NCBI GenBank assembly: GCA_002452335.1
Contig: DKFJ01000004.1
Location: 165,308 to 229,307, forward strand
Direction of reading: 5' to 3'
Length of the DNA stretch: 64,000 nucleotides
From: Deferribacteraceae bacterium UBA6799
GTDB lineage: Bacteria > Chrysiogenota > Deferribacteres > Deferribacterales > Geovibrionaceae
The notes below the pieces were generated by a model that had not been told where the DNA came from, made no database searches, and saw only the letters and a program-made list of their open reading frames with translations. Shown piece after piece: positions 1 to 8,188 of this stretch (positions are counted from its first letter, which is position 1; each line of letters starts with the position of its first letter). The translations under genes were made by a program, and so were the position numbers.

Positions 1-60
1 AATCGCTTAGAAATTACCAAGCCTTCTGTTTTAGTGAAGGCTGACTTAAAAAATAAGTGA
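1..60 (+). CDS. C-terminal end of an unidentified gene (truncated by window edge)
   Basis: Frame 1 is open from the first base and ends at a TGA at 58-60, giving about 19 residues that finish in a lysine-rich tail (DLKNK). The other two plus-strand frames close within 45 bases. This could be the tail of an upstream gene, but it is too short to recognise and could be chance. Confidence 0.3.
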   Translation, partial: NRLEITKPSVLVKADLKNK

Positions 61-140
61 TAGTAACAGCGCATTAAACAGATTATAAGGGTTCATGATA
101 ACAGAAGATACACGGATGTATCAGCTAACGAGGTGGCAAA

Positions 141-428
141 ATGAGTGAGAAACAGGAACTCCGACTAAAAAGATTTCAGACAAAAGGGTTTGAAAACGCA
201 AGATCAGTCAGCATCCATTGTCAGGAAGGCTCTATCTGGATCACAGCGGGAAATGAACTGGGCGACCGCGTGATATACGCCGGAAAGGAGATTCACCTTA
301 TCACCACAGAGAAAGTTGTGATAGAGGCTCTTCAGGACAGCGTTACTATTGTTACACTCAACGGACAGACAAAGGACAAAGCGCATGCGCCACTTCATGC
401 GATGACAGCGGAAAACACCACCATATAG
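141..428 (+). CDS. DUF2917-like small protein
   Basis: A 95-residue protein without signal peptide or membrane segment. Residues about 29-62 (GSIWITAGNELGDRVIYAGKEI) have the pattern of DUF2917 proteins, a small beta-rich family of unknown biochemical role whose members read G-x-V/I-W-I/V-T ... D-x-V/I-x-x-A-G. The ATG is preceded by a strong ribosome site (gaggtgg, 130-136), which supports the start. It is a single gene closed by its own hairpin terminator at 475-498. The family match is from remembered motif shape; function is unknown. Confidence 0.7.
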   Translation: MSEKQELRLKRFQTKGFENARSVSIHCQEGSIWITAGNELGDRVIYAGKEIHLITTEKVVIEALQDSVTIVTLNGQTKDKAHAPLHAMTAENTTI

Positions 429-474
429 TTATATTGCAATAATTTCACATATATTCCTTCTTTTCTTTAAGCGT

Positions 475-498
475 GGGGACTTCGGTCCCCTTTTTTTT
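475..498 (+). terminator. Rho-independent terminator with UUCG tetraloop
   Basis: GGGGAC (475-480), loop TTCG, GTCCCC (485-490), then eight T residues (491-498). It is a textbook intrinsic terminator that ends the DUF2917-like transcript 16 bases before the sirtuin start codon. Confidence 0.9.
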
Positions 499-514
499 GT
501 GCTATACTTCTATT

Positions 515-1339
515 ATGAACGAAAGACTGAAAGAGCTTCTGGGACAATCTGAGTCGTGCCTCTTTCTCACCGGAGCCGGGATGAGCGCCGATTCCGGTAT
601 ACCCACTTTCAGAGACCGTGAGGGATACTGGCGGAACTTTCCGGTTTTTCAGGAAAAAGGTCTACTGCCGCAGGAGCTTGCGTCTCCCGCTTCTTTTCGT
701 GTGCGCCCTCAGCACAGCTGGGCCTTCTATGAATGGCGCAGAAGAAACGCCAGAGAGAACACCCCGCACAAAGGATATACCGTCATCAACAGGATGGTGA
801 CAGATCTTTTCAAAAAGAGCTTTGTGCACACCACCAACACGGACGGATACCACATGATCTCCGGACTGGATCAGGACAAAGTGATAGAGGTGCACGGCAG
901 CATGTGGCGGCTTCAGTGTATGAGAGGCAGCGCATGCTCATACGGCGTGCGGGACAATTCCGAAGTGCCTCTCTGCCGTCTGGATACAGACACCATGTCA
1001 GCCCACGCCATGCCCAGATGCAGCGTGTGCGGGTCGCTTCTGCGTCCGAACATCCTTATGTTCAGCGATTTCGACTACATAGAGAACGACGGCCAGTTCA
1101 ATAATTTTCAGAATTTTCTAATGGAAGTCACAGCGCCGGACATTGCGTTCCTTGTGGGTTCCAGCAGCCAGATACCCACCAACGACTATCTGGCGAAACA
1201 GCTTAAGTCACTGGGGACAAAGATCATAACCATCAACCCTGACGAATCGTCTACATCTGTCTGCGAGCCGGATATCTTTATCAGATCCGGAGCACTGGAC
1301 GCTTTCTGCCTCATAGACAGCATCATCGACACTTTATAA
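515..1339 (+). CDS. Sir2-family NAD-dependent protein deacylase
   Basis: A 274-residue sirtuin. Sirtuins use NAD to remove acyl groups from lysines, giving nicotinamide and O-acyl-ADP-ribose. Visible motifs: the NAD loop GAGMSADSGIPTFR near residue 20, TTNTDGYH where most sirtuins have TQNxDxLH, the catalytic His in EVHGSMW, and zinc-type cysteines (first pair CMRGSAC, second CSVC) before LRPNILMF. It resembles the bacterial subgroup with HGSIHxLQC and CRLRG-type motifs rather than CobB. I chose the ATG at 515; the longer frame from 473 would begin inside the preceding terminator. No clear Shine-Dalgarno precedes 515, but a TATACT -10-like hexamer lies at 503-508, so the mRNA may be nearly leaderless. 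Confidence 0.88.
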   Translation: MNERLKELLGQSESCLFLTGAGMSADSGIPTFRDREGYWRNFPVFQEKGLLPQELASPASFRVRPQHSWAFYEWRRRNARENTPHKGYTVINRMVTDLFKKSFVHTTNTDGYHMISGLDQDKVIEVHGSMWRLQCMRGSACSYGVRDNSEVPLCRLDTDTMSAHAMPRCSVCGSLLRPNILMFSDFDYIENDGQFNNFQNFLMEVTAPDIAFLVGSSSQIPTNDYLAKQLKSLGTKIITINPDESSTSVCEPDIFIRSGALDAFCLIDSIIDTL

Positions 1340-1357
1340 TTCCTGCCCAAAAAAGGC

Positions 1358-1386
1358 TTGACACAGAAATAGCTAATCCATATTCT
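1358..1386 (+). promoter_or_regulatory. Sigma70-type promoter of the hrcA heat-shock operon
   Basis: TTGACA (1358-1363), a 17-base spacer, then TATTCT (1381-1386). The -35 is a perfect consensus match and the -10 matches four or five positions. It sits just upstream of the CIRCE operator, so HrcA bound there would block this promoter. Confidence 0.85.
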
Positions 1387-1391
1387 ATCAA

Positions 1392-1418
1392 TTAGCACTC
1401 GTAACCAATGAGTGCTAA
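1392..1418. promoter_or_regulatory. CIRCE operator (HrcA binding site)
   Basis: A perfect TTAGCACTC half site, a 9-base spacer and GAGTGCTAA. This is the invariant CIRCE element bound by the HrcA repressor. It lies six bases after the -10 box and 16 bases before the hrcA start codon. No second CIRCE was seen ahead of grpE, dnaK or dnaJ, so this single site probably controls all four genes. Confidence 0.97.
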
Positions 1419-1434
1419 CAATTAGGAAGCGGGT

Positions 1435-2475
1435 ATGAATTTTCTCAACGAACGTGAAGAGATAGTTCTTAAAACCATTATTGAAGAGTTTGTACAGACC
1501 AACGAGCCGGTGGGCTCTCGTCTGATATCCAAGACAGGTCCGCTCAAACTCGGAGCCGCCTCTATACGCAACATTATGAGCGACTTAGAGGAGAAAGGAT
1601 TCATACTCCAGCCCCACACATCCTCCGGCAGAGTTCCTTCTGACGAAGGATACAGATATTATATAGACAAGCTGGTGACATTCGGGTCTGCGGACTGCAC
1701 CGTTATGGAGCAGCTGAAATCTGAATGTTCCGCAGAAAACATAAACGGCATATTTAAAAAGGTCAGCGACAATCTGGGACGCATGACCAGCTCCGTTGGA
1801 TTCGTTATATCACCCAAGCTCAACACTATGCTGCTGAAGCATATCGAGTTTATCCGTCTGAACGCCACAACGGCTCTGGCTGTTATAGTCGCCAGAACAG
1901 GCATAGTGCATAACGTTATGCTGGAGATAGACCCCACGGTGACAGAATCCGACCTGATCCAGATAAGCAACTATCTGAACACCCACTTTCAGGACAAGAG
2001 CCTGATGGAGGTAAAAACTGCCATAGTGGATGAGATGAAGAAAGAGAAGGCTAAGATGGACAACCTGTTCCGCAACCTGCACAGCATGGCGTCAGCCGTT
2101 TTCAGCAGGGGAGAGTTCGGACAGGACATCATACTGAGCGGCACATCCAATATTCTGGATCTGCCTGAGTTCGCTGATGTTTCCAGACTCAAAGGGCTCT
2201 TTCAGACATTTGAGGAGAAGAAATTCATCTTCGACATTCTGGATAAATGCCAGAACGAGAAGGGAGTAAATATATTCGTCGGCTCAGAGATAGGCAGAAG
2301 CGAGGTGTCAGAGCTGGGACTGGTCACCAGAACCTATTCCAGAGGCGGAAACGTGATCGGGATGCTGGGCATCATCGGTCCCAAGCGCATGAGATACTCA
2401 GACGTGGTGTCTGTGGTGGACTGCTCAGCCGAGCTGGTCTCCGATATTATGGGACGCCTGACTGAAAATAAATAA
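1435..2475 (+). CDS. hrcA: Heat-inducible transcription repressor HrcA
   Basis: A 346-residue HrcA. It represses chaperone genes by binding CIRCE and loses activity when GroE is occupied by unfolded protein. The N-terminal winged helix (about residues 5-75, with EEFVQTNEPVGSRLIS and a following HTSSGRVPSDEGYRYYID) is the family signature; the remainder is the GAF-like and dimerisation region. Start ATG at 1435 follows aggaag (1424-1429). It is the first gene of hrcA-grpE-dnaK-dnaJ and sits directly under its own operator, giving autoregulation. Confidence 0.97.
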   Translation: MNFLNEREEIVLKTIIEEFVQTNEPVGSRLISKTGPLKLGAASIRNIMSDLEEKGFILQPHTSSGRVPSDEGYRYYIDKLVTFGSADCTVMEQLKSECSAENINGIFKKVSDNLGRMTSSVGFVISPKLNTMLLKHIEFIRLNATTALAVIVARTGIVHNVMLEIDPTVTESDLIQISNYLNTHFQDKSLMEVKTAIVDEMKKEKAKMDNLFRNLHSMASAVFSRGEFGQDIILSGTSNILDLPEFADVSRLKGLFQTFEEKKFIFDILDKCQNEKGVNIFVGSEIGRSEVSELGLVTRTYSRGGNVIGMLGIIGPKRMRYSDVVSVVDCSAELVSDIMGRLTENK

Positions 2476-2479
2476 GAAT

Positions 2480-2514
2480 GAGATTGCCACGTTGCTGCGC
2501 TCCTCGCAATGACG
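2480..2514. repeat. Short imperfect palindromic repeat, probably dispersed
   Basis: In the 76 bp between hrcA and grpE. The unit starts GAGATTGCCACG and ends CTCGCAATGACG, with ATTGC (2483-2487) and GCAAT (2506-2510) as inverted arms. Similar gagattgc...gcaatgacg units recur in many bacterial genomes. A degenerate second copy is at 7511-7545 in this window. Confidence 0.55.
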
Positions 2515-2551
2515 GCAAAATTTTATCGTGAATAATTAAAAGAGGATATAC

Positions 2552-3085
2552 ATGGAAGAAAAAGACGAGACTATGCAGGAAACGCCCGAAGAGCAGACAG
2601 AGCCGAAAGACGAGCTGACAATTCTGCGTGAGCAGAACATGCGTCTGGCGGAAGAGCTGGCTGCTGCCAGGGACAGCGAGCTGCGCTCTCTGGCTGAGAT
2701 GGACAACGTGCGCAAGAGGCTCACTAAGGAGTTTGACGATAAGCTGAAATACTCCAACCTGAACCTGATATCTGCGCTCTTTCCCGTTATGGACAATTTC
2801 GAGACCGCTATGGATCACATCTCCGGCGACAACCCTCTGGAAGCGCTGAAAGAGGGCGTTAATCTCACCTTGAAACAGATGAGAGAAACACTGGAAAAAT
2901 ACGGGCTTCAGGAAATAGAGCTGAACATCGGAGACGAGTTCAACCCACTCTACCATGAGGCGCTGATGGTTGACTGTGACGACAGCTATGAGAACAACAC
3001 TGTCCTGATGGTGCTCCAGAAAGGATACACTCTTTACGGCAGAGTCGTCCGTCCGTCTAAAGTGAAAGTAAACAAGAAGAACTGA
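2552..3085 (+). CDS. grpE: Nucleotide exchange factor GrpE
   Basis: A 177-residue GrpE, the dimeric exchange factor that releases ADP from DnaK. It has an acidic N-terminus, a long coiled-coil helix (about residues 20-70), then the four-helix bundle and beta wing with the signature region GDEFNPLYHEALM. Length is typical. Start ATG at 2552 follows agagga. It lies between hrcA and dnaK and is probably cotranscribed from the CIRCE-controlled promoter. Confidence 0.96.
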   Translation: MEEKDETMQETPEEQTEPKDELTILREQNMRLAEELAAARDSELRSLAEMDNVRKRLTKEFDDKLKYSNLNLISALFPVMDNFETAMDHISGDNPLEALKEGVNLTLKQMRETLEKYGLQEIELNIGDEFNPLYHEALMVDCDDSYENNTVLMVLQKGYTLYGRVVRPSKVKVNKKN

Positions 3086-3125
3086 TACGGAAATTACTTA
3101 ATAACATATATCTTAGGAGGAACAC

Positions 3126-5048
3126 ATGGCTACATCCAAAAAGGTTATCGGTATTGACCTTGGGACCACCAACTCATGCGTGAGCATTATGGAGGGCGGC
3201 CAGCCGAAAGTTATCGCCAACTCAGAAGGAACTCTCACTACTCCTTCCGTAGTGGCATTCACAGATTCTGACAGACTGGTGGGTATGCTCGCCAAAAGAC
3301 AGGCGATCACCAACCCGGAGAACACTATATTCTCTATCAAAAGACTCATCGGACGCAAATCTGACGCTCCCGAAGTGGCAAAGGCCAAACAGATACTCCC
3401 CTATAATATCGTTGGATCAGACAACAATGACGCATGGGTAGAGGTAAAAGGCAAAAAATACGCTCCTCAGGAAATATCAGCTATGATTCTTCAGAAGCTG
3501 AAATCCACAGCGGAAGATTATCTGGGCGAAACAGTGACAGACGCTGTCATCACTGTTCCCGCTTATTTCAACGATGCTCAGCGCCAGGCTACAAAAGATG
3601 CCGGAAAGATCGCCGGTCTTAATGTTCTGCGTATCATCAACGAGCCCACAGCGGCTGCTCTGGCTTACGGACTGGATAAAAAACACGATGAGAAGATCGC
3701 CGTATACGACCTCGGCGGCGGTACATTCGATATATCCATCCTCGAGCTGGGCGACGGCGTTTTTGAAGTTAAATCTACTAACGGGGATACATTCCTCGGC
3801 GGTGACGACTTCGATATGCGCGTAGTTGAGTGGCTCATTTCTGAGTTCCAGAAGAGCAACGGCATCGACCTGAAAAACGATAAAATGGCTCTTCAGCGTC
3901 TGAAAGAGGCAGCAGAGAAAGCGAAACACGAACTTTCATCAGCCGGTGAGACAGAGATCAACCTTCCCTTCATCACCGCTGACGCCACAGGTCCCAAGCA
4001 CCTGGTGGTAAAACTGTCCAGATCAAAATTCGAGTCTCTGGTTATGGATCTTGTGGTTAACTCACTGGAGCCCTGTAAAAAAGCTCTGAAAGACGCCGGA
4101 CTCTCCGCCAGCCAGATAGACGAAGTTATCCTCGTGGGCGGTATGACCCGTATGCCTCTGGTTCAGCAGAAAGTAAAAGAGTTCTTCGGCAAAGAACCCC
4201 ACAAAGGTATCAACCCAGATGAGGTTGTTGCTGTGGGCGCCGCCATTCAGGGCGCGGTTCTCGCCGGAGATGTTAAAGATGTTCTGCTTCTGGACGTTAC
4301 CCCTCTGTCTCTGGGAATCGAGACTCTGGGCGGCGTGATGACAAAAATCATCCCCAGAAACACAACTATCCCCGCACGCCAGAGCCAGACATTCACCACA
4401 GCCGCTGACAGCCAGACATCTGTTACCATCAGCGTTCTTCAGGGTGAGCGTGAGATGGCGGGCGACAACAAGCACATAGGACGCTTCGACCTTGTGGGTA
4501 TCCCCTCCGCACCCAGAGGAGTACCGCAGATCGAGGTTACATTCGACATAGACGCCAACGGTATTCTGCATGTTTCCGCGAAAGATCAGGGAACAGGAAA
4601 AGAGCAGTCTATCAGAATCACTCCCTCAAGCGGTCTGTCAGACGAAGAGATCAACAAGATGGTGAAGGACGCCGAGCTGAACGCCGACACAGATAAGAAG
4701 AAAAAAGATCTGGTAGAGGCGAGAAACCAGGCGGACACTCTCATCTATTCCACAGAAAAATCTCTGTCCGAGCACGGGGACAAAGTGGACGAAGGAACAA
4801 AATCCGCCATCGAGACAGCTCTTGCCGATCTGAAGGACAAGGTGACAAAAGACGATGCAGACGCCATCAAGGCATCTATGGAAGAGCTGACAAAGTCTGC
4901 TCATAAACTCGCCGAAGAGATCTATAAAGCGGCTCAACAGGCACAGCAGGCAGAGCCCGACGCTGCCGGACAGGAAGACGCCGGAAGCAAACCCGCTGAC
5001 GACGTTGTGGACGCTGAGTTTGAAGAAGTGAAAGAAGACAAGAAATAA
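3126..5048 (+). CDS. dnaK: Molecular chaperone DnaK (Hsp70)
   Basis: A 640-residue Hsp70. The ATPase domain (about 1-390) shows GIDLGTTNS at residues 9-17, the second phosphate motif DLGGGTFD and the adenosine motif VGGMTRMP. The substrate domain follows (DVTPLSLGIETLGGVMTKIIPRN), with a helical lid and an acidic tail ending VVDAEFEEVKEDKK, typical of bacterial DnaK. A strong taggagga site (3113-3120) precedes the ATG. Works with GrpE and DnaJ encoded on either side. Confidence 0.99.
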   Translation: MATSKKVIGIDLGTTNSCVSIMEGGQPKVIANSEGTLTTPSVVAFTDSDRLVGMLAKRQAITNPENTIFSIKRLIGRKSDAPEVAKAKQILPYNIVGSDNNDAWVEVKGKKYAPQEISAMILQKLKSTAEDYLGETVTDAVITVPAYFNDAQRQATKDAGKIAGLNVLRIINEPTAAALAYGLDKKHDEKIAVYDLGGGTFDISILELGDGVFEVKSTNGDTFLGGDDFDMRVVEWLISEFQKSNGIDLKNDKMALQRLKEAAEKAKHELSSAGETEINLPFITADATGPKHLVVKLSRSKFESLVMDLVVNSLEPCKKALKDAGLSASQIDEVILVGGMTRMPLVQQKVKEFFGKEPHKGINPDEVVAVGAAIQGAVLAGDVKDVLLLDVTPLSLGIETLGGVMTKIIPRNTTIPARQSQTFTTAADSQTSVTISVLQGEREMAGDNKHIGRFDLVGIPSAPRGVPQIEVTFDIDANGILHVSAKDQGTGKEQSIRITPSSGLSDEEINKMVKDAELNADTDKKKKDLVEARNQADTLIYSTEKSLSEHGDKVDEGTKSAIETALADLKDKVTKDDADAIKASMEELTKSAHKLAEEIYKAAQQAQQAEPDAAGQEDAGSKPADDVVDAEFEEVKEDKK

Positions 5049-5071
5049 TCCTGTTAAAAATATACCTTTCA

Positions 5072-5111
5072 AAGGGCTGGTAATTATGTTATCAGCCCTT
5101 ATTGTATTTTC
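5072..5111 (+). terminator. Hairpin between dnaK and dnaJ (attenuator or processing site)
   Basis: AAGGGCTG (5072-5079) pairs with CAGCCCTT (5093-5100), and the stem extends inward through GTAA/TTAT with one G-U pair. The following T tract is weak (attgtatttt). It could lower dnaJ expression relative to dnaK or stabilise the dnaK end. It is not a strong terminator. Confidence 0.5.
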
Positions 5112-5157
5112 CGGCTTACATTCGTGTAGGTAATAATAACGGTATGGAGCGGACATT

Positions 5158-6279
5158 TTGGCAAGAGATTACTATGAGGTTCTGGGCGTTACAAAAAACG
5201 CCACCGAAGCAGAACTGAAAAAAGCATACAGAAAACTGGCCATGCAGTATCACCCTGACAGAAACCAGGGGGATAAAGCGGCAGAAGATAAATTCAGAGA
5301 GATCAACGAAGCCTACTCCGTGCTGTCCGACGGCACAAAACGAGCTCAGTACGATCAGTACGGCAGGGTTTTTGACGATAAGAACGGCGGATTCGGCGGC
5401 GGTGGCGGCGGTTTCACTAATGAGACCATCTTCGAGGAATTCTTCGGTGATGTTTTCGGTGACTTCTTCGGTTCCGCAGGAAACACCAAACGTAAACGCA
5501 GACCCCAGAAAGGATCCAGCATCCAGATGCATCTGGAGATATCCTTCGAGGAAGCGGCGTTCGGCTGCGAAAAAGAGCTGAATGTCCCTAAAACTGAAAA
5601 CTGTAAAAGATGCGACGGCTCAGGAGCAGAACCGGGCGCCATGGAAACATGCCCCACCTGCCGGGGAACCGGAACTATACAGACCCGTCAGGGGCTTTTT
5701 GCCATCAGCACCACATGCGGCTCATGCGGCGGTACAGGACAGATAATCAAAGAACTGTGCAAAGAGTGCAGAGGCGAAGGCACCAAACGAGTCACTTCCA
5801 AGCTCAGTGTAAAAGTTCCAGCGGGAATAGAAAACGGCATGACAATGCGCCTTAGCGGAAAAGGCAACGCCGGAATCAACGGCGGACCCGCCGGAGACCT
5901 GTTCGTGGAAGTATCCGTCATCCCTCACAAACTCTTCAAAAGAGAGGGCAGAGAGATCTTTATGGAACTGCCCATATCTTTCGTGGACGCTATCATGGGA
6001 AAAGAGCTGGAGATACCCACTCTGGACGGCAGTCAGCGCATCAGCATCAAACCCGGGTCTCAGCCCGGCGACAGAATCACCCTGAAAGGCAAGGGGCTGC
6101 CTGATGTAAACGGATACGGCATAGGCAACATGAACATCGACCTGAAGGTGCTTCTGCCTACCCAGCTTTCCAAAGAACAGAAAGAGATTCTGGAAAAATT
6201 CGAAAGCACGGTAACAGACGAAACCTACACCCACACCAAAAGCCTGTGGGACAAAATGAAGGAATTTTTCATAAGCTGA
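5158..6279 (+). CDS. dnaJ: Chaperone protein DnaJ (Hsp40)
   Basis: A 373-residue type I DnaJ. The J domain carries HPD at residues 32-34, which stimulates the DnaK ATPase. A Gly/Phe-rich linker follows (about 75-115), then four zinc-binding repeats (CKRCDGSG, CPTCRGTG, CGSCGGTG, CKECRGEG) and the substrate-binding C-terminal region. The start is a TTG at 5158: the conserved MARDYYEVLGV start falls exactly there and ggagcgg (5146-5152) precedes it. Confidence 0.97.
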   Translation: MARDYYEVLGVTKNATEAELKKAYRKLAMQYHPDRNQGDKAAEDKFREINEAYSVLSDGTKRAQYDQYGRVFDDKNGGFGGGGGGFTNETIFEEFFGDVFGDFFGSAGNTKRKRRPQKGSSIQMHLEISFEEAAFGCEKELNVPKTENCKRCDGSGAEPGAMETCPTCRGTGTIQTRQGLFAISTTCGSCGGTGQIIKELCKECRGEGTKRVTSKLSVKVPAGIENGMTMRLSGKGNAGINGGPAGDLFVEVSVIPHKLFKREGREIFMELPISFVDAIMGKELEIPTLDGSQRISIKPGSQPGDRITLKGKGLPDVNGYGIGNMNIDLKVLLPTQLSKEQKEILEKFESTVTDETYTHTKSLWDKMKEFFIS

Positions 6280-6284
6280 TACAC

Positions 6285-6309
6285 GGCGGTGGAGACACCG
6301 CCTTTTTTT
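6285..6309 (+). terminator. Terminator of the hrcA-dnaJ operon
   Basis: GGCGGTG (6285-6291), GAGA loop, CACCGCC (6296-6302), then seven T residues. Ends the chaperone operon 12 bases before the 3' end of the convergent FRG gene. Confidence 0.92.
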
Positions 6310-6320
6310 ATAATAATCTC

Positions 6321-7424
6321 TTACTCATCATAATATAACTCACGCATTTCTTCACATATACCATCAAAGCCAGGAAACATTGTTCCAGCAGTAATCCCCA
6401 TGTAACGTAAATCACGCATAACCTTATTGCGTTCTGATATATCAATATCTATAGCTCTAATAAATTTTAATCCTTTAACTCGCTCTTTTTCTTGCAGATA
6501 TTCTTCGATATCACTTACATTTGTAATTGTAGTCTTTGCTTGCTGAGGAATAAGTCTCGGGTTATTAATTGGTATAAAATCCATCACTGAAAAATGAAGA
6601 AAAGGCCTTTCTAAGTAATTATGACGTTCATAATTCTCATGCCAACTAACGTAATCAAAAATAAAAATTCTTGTATTTTCTTCCTTTACTGTCAAATGTT
6701 TTAAATTTCTAAAAGCAAAGAATGCTGCAACATAAGGGGACAGCGTCCAATCCAAAAGAGGAGTTGGGTAACCATGGTGTTGAAGTAAGCTTACAAATGC
6801 CCCATATTCTTCAGGTTTACTTAAGTCTAGATAATGATTAGTTATTGAACTCATTTTTTTATGCAAGCTAGGGATTTCATTTGATAAAAAATTATCAAAT
6901 CTATAACGACCTCGCCGATGAAACGCAGTACTAAGTTTCCACGGTTGATTTTGCCCTCGAAACATATGTTTAGAGTAGTCTAGTGATGTTACATACTTCT
7001 TGTATTCATCCCATTTTAAATTTTTACCTGAAATTATCGAATATTTATTGTTCTTTGGTTGAGATAAATGAGCATTAAATTCTATTCCTATATCACTTTT
7101 AGCATTCAAAATTAATTCATTACTCTTAAATTGTAACTTAACAATAGCAGTCTTTGAGTGAACAATATCTTGCCTGTATAATGCTTTAATATCCTCCCAT
7201 TTAACTATAGATAAAGTTTCAGGATGAAGTGGAGAAACATTTGCTTTTACATCCTGCTCACTATTTTTATTTTCCGTTTTAATAAATGCAATTGAACTAG
7301 GTAGTTCTTTTGAAAAAGGTAGTATATACACAGTCATTTCATAATGTTCATCAACCTCATCAACGTTAATAATAACTTCTCCAGAACTTGTTCCTGAATA
7401 CTTTCCTACCCATTGACCTTTCAT
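6321..7424 (-). CDS. FRG-domain protein, AT-rich accessory gene
   Basis: A 367-residue protein with an FRG domain in its C-terminal half: the diagnostic FRGQ (in HMFRGQNQPWKLSTAFHRR), then LLQHHGYPTPLLDWTLSPYVAAFFAF, which is the conserved hydrophobic core of the family. The N-terminal ~130 residues look beta-rich (GQWVGKYSG... then paired hydrophobic strands) and I do not recognise them. The biochemical role of FRG is unknown; it is common in accessory and mobile regions. Base composition is far more AT-rich than all neighbours and codon use is correspondingly different, which suggests recent transfer. Start: an upstream ATG at 7430 exists, but AGGTG (7433-7437) is eight bases from the ATG at 7424, which I prefer. 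Confidence 0.85.
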   Translation of the reverse strand: MKGQWVGKYSGTSSGEVIINVDEVDEHYEMTVYILPFSKELPSSIAFIKTENKNSEQDVKANVSPLHPETLSIVKWEDIKALYRQDIVHSKTAIVKLQFKSNELILNAKSDIGIEFNAHLSQPKNNKYSIISGKNLKWDEYKKYVTSLDYSKHMFRGQNQPWKLSTAFHRRGRYRFDNFLSNEIPSLHKKMSSITNHYLDLSKPEEYGAFVSLLQHHGYPTPLLDWTLSPYVAAFFAFRNLKHLTVKEENTRIFIFDYVSWHENYERHNYLERPFLHFSVMDFIPINNPRLIPQQAKTTITNVSDIEEYLQEKERVKGLKFIRAIDIDISERNKVMRDLRYMGITAGTMFPGFDGICEEMRELYYDE

Positions 7425-7452
7425 AAGCATTTCACCTAATTTTCTTATATTT

Positions 7453-7481
7453 ATTATAAAGTATTATGTGATTAAGATAAA
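7453..7481 (-). promoter_or_regulatory. Probable promoter of the FRG gene
   Basis: Read on the minus strand: TTTATC (7481-7476), 17-base spacer, perfect TATAAT (7458-7453). The -35 is weak (three of six). Transcription would start near 7446, just ahead of the ribosome site, consistent with a self-contained accessory gene. Confidence 0.4.
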
Positions 7482-7510
7482 TAGTGTCTTTCAATGTTAT
7501 CTGGACAAAT

Positions 7511-7545
7511 GAGATAGCACAGCCGTAAACAGCTTCGCAGTGACG
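7511..7545. repeat. Degenerate copy of the 2480-2514 repeat
   Basis: The unit begins GAGATAGC and ends CTTCGCAGTGACG, matching the ends of the copy at 2480-2514 with substitutions and a diverged middle. It lies between the FRG gene and the FUSC gene, close to the edge of the AT-rich islet. Confidence 0.35.
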
Positions 7546-7552
7546 AAACCTT

Positions 7553-8050
7553 TTATTTCTTTTTAAGATCTTTCATCACAGGGCATTTTGAGCCGATAAA
7601 GCTCACGAGCAGGGCGGAGCAGATGCCCACAGCCACCTCAACAAATCTGTCAAAACCTATCCGCCAGGCAACCTCGTTGTGGTGCATCAGCAGAATGATG
7701 GTGAACGTAACGCCGCCAAGACGGTATGCGCTCATAGTCAGCCTCAGAGCATGGCAGATAAGCCCAAGTATGAAAATCCCAAGAGTGTAATTAAAGCTGT
7801 TAATACTTGCGTGAAAAGCAAAATCAAAAGCTCCGGCGAACAGGGCACCGATAATAGTGCCGTATATCCTCTGCTTCGAAACGTCCCATGACTGACCAAG
7901 TGTAGACTGCATCACGATTATTGTAGATATAGGAGCCCAATAAAATTCCGCCAGTCCGAGGAATTTTGCGCAGGTAATTGATATCAATACCGCCAAAGAC
8001 GTTTGAAATGAGTGTTTGACCCACATATTGTTCAAGATTTTTTTTATCAT
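7553..8050 (-). CDS. FUSC-family (aromatic acid exporter-like) membrane protein
   Basis: A 165-residue integral membrane protein with about four to five hydrophobic segments. The region around residues 10-60 (SFQTSLAVLISITCAKFLGL, then YWAPISTIIVMQS and RIYGTIIGALFAG) has the FUSC pattern, including W/Y-A-P-I-S and the R-x-x-G-T-x-x-G motif. It corresponds to one FUSC membrane module; many family members are two to four times longer, so it may act as an oligomer. AAAGGTG precedes the ATG. Substrate unknown. Confidence 0.8.
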   Translation of the reverse strand: MIKKILNNMWVKHSFQTSLAVLISITCAKFLGLAEFYWAPISTIIVMQSTLGQSWDVSKQRIYGTIIGALFAGAFDFAFHASINSFNYTLGIFILGLICHALRLTMSAYRLGGVTFTIILLMHHNEVAWRIGFDRFVEVAVGICSALLVSFIGSKCPVMKDLKKK

Positions 8051-8188
8051 AGGATGTCACCTTTACTTCTTATATCATATTGGGATATGAAATTATTCAA
8101 TAATCGTTATTTTCTAAGTTTTATCTGGATTAATTTGAACAATTTACCTATATATGAATGTCAACCTAAGTATAAGGAGAAGTGCGTC

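Noticed and set aside
5158..5160. Frame error at dnaJ because no ATG start
   Set aside because: A TTG at the conserved family start with a good ribosome site explains it; no frameshift is needed.
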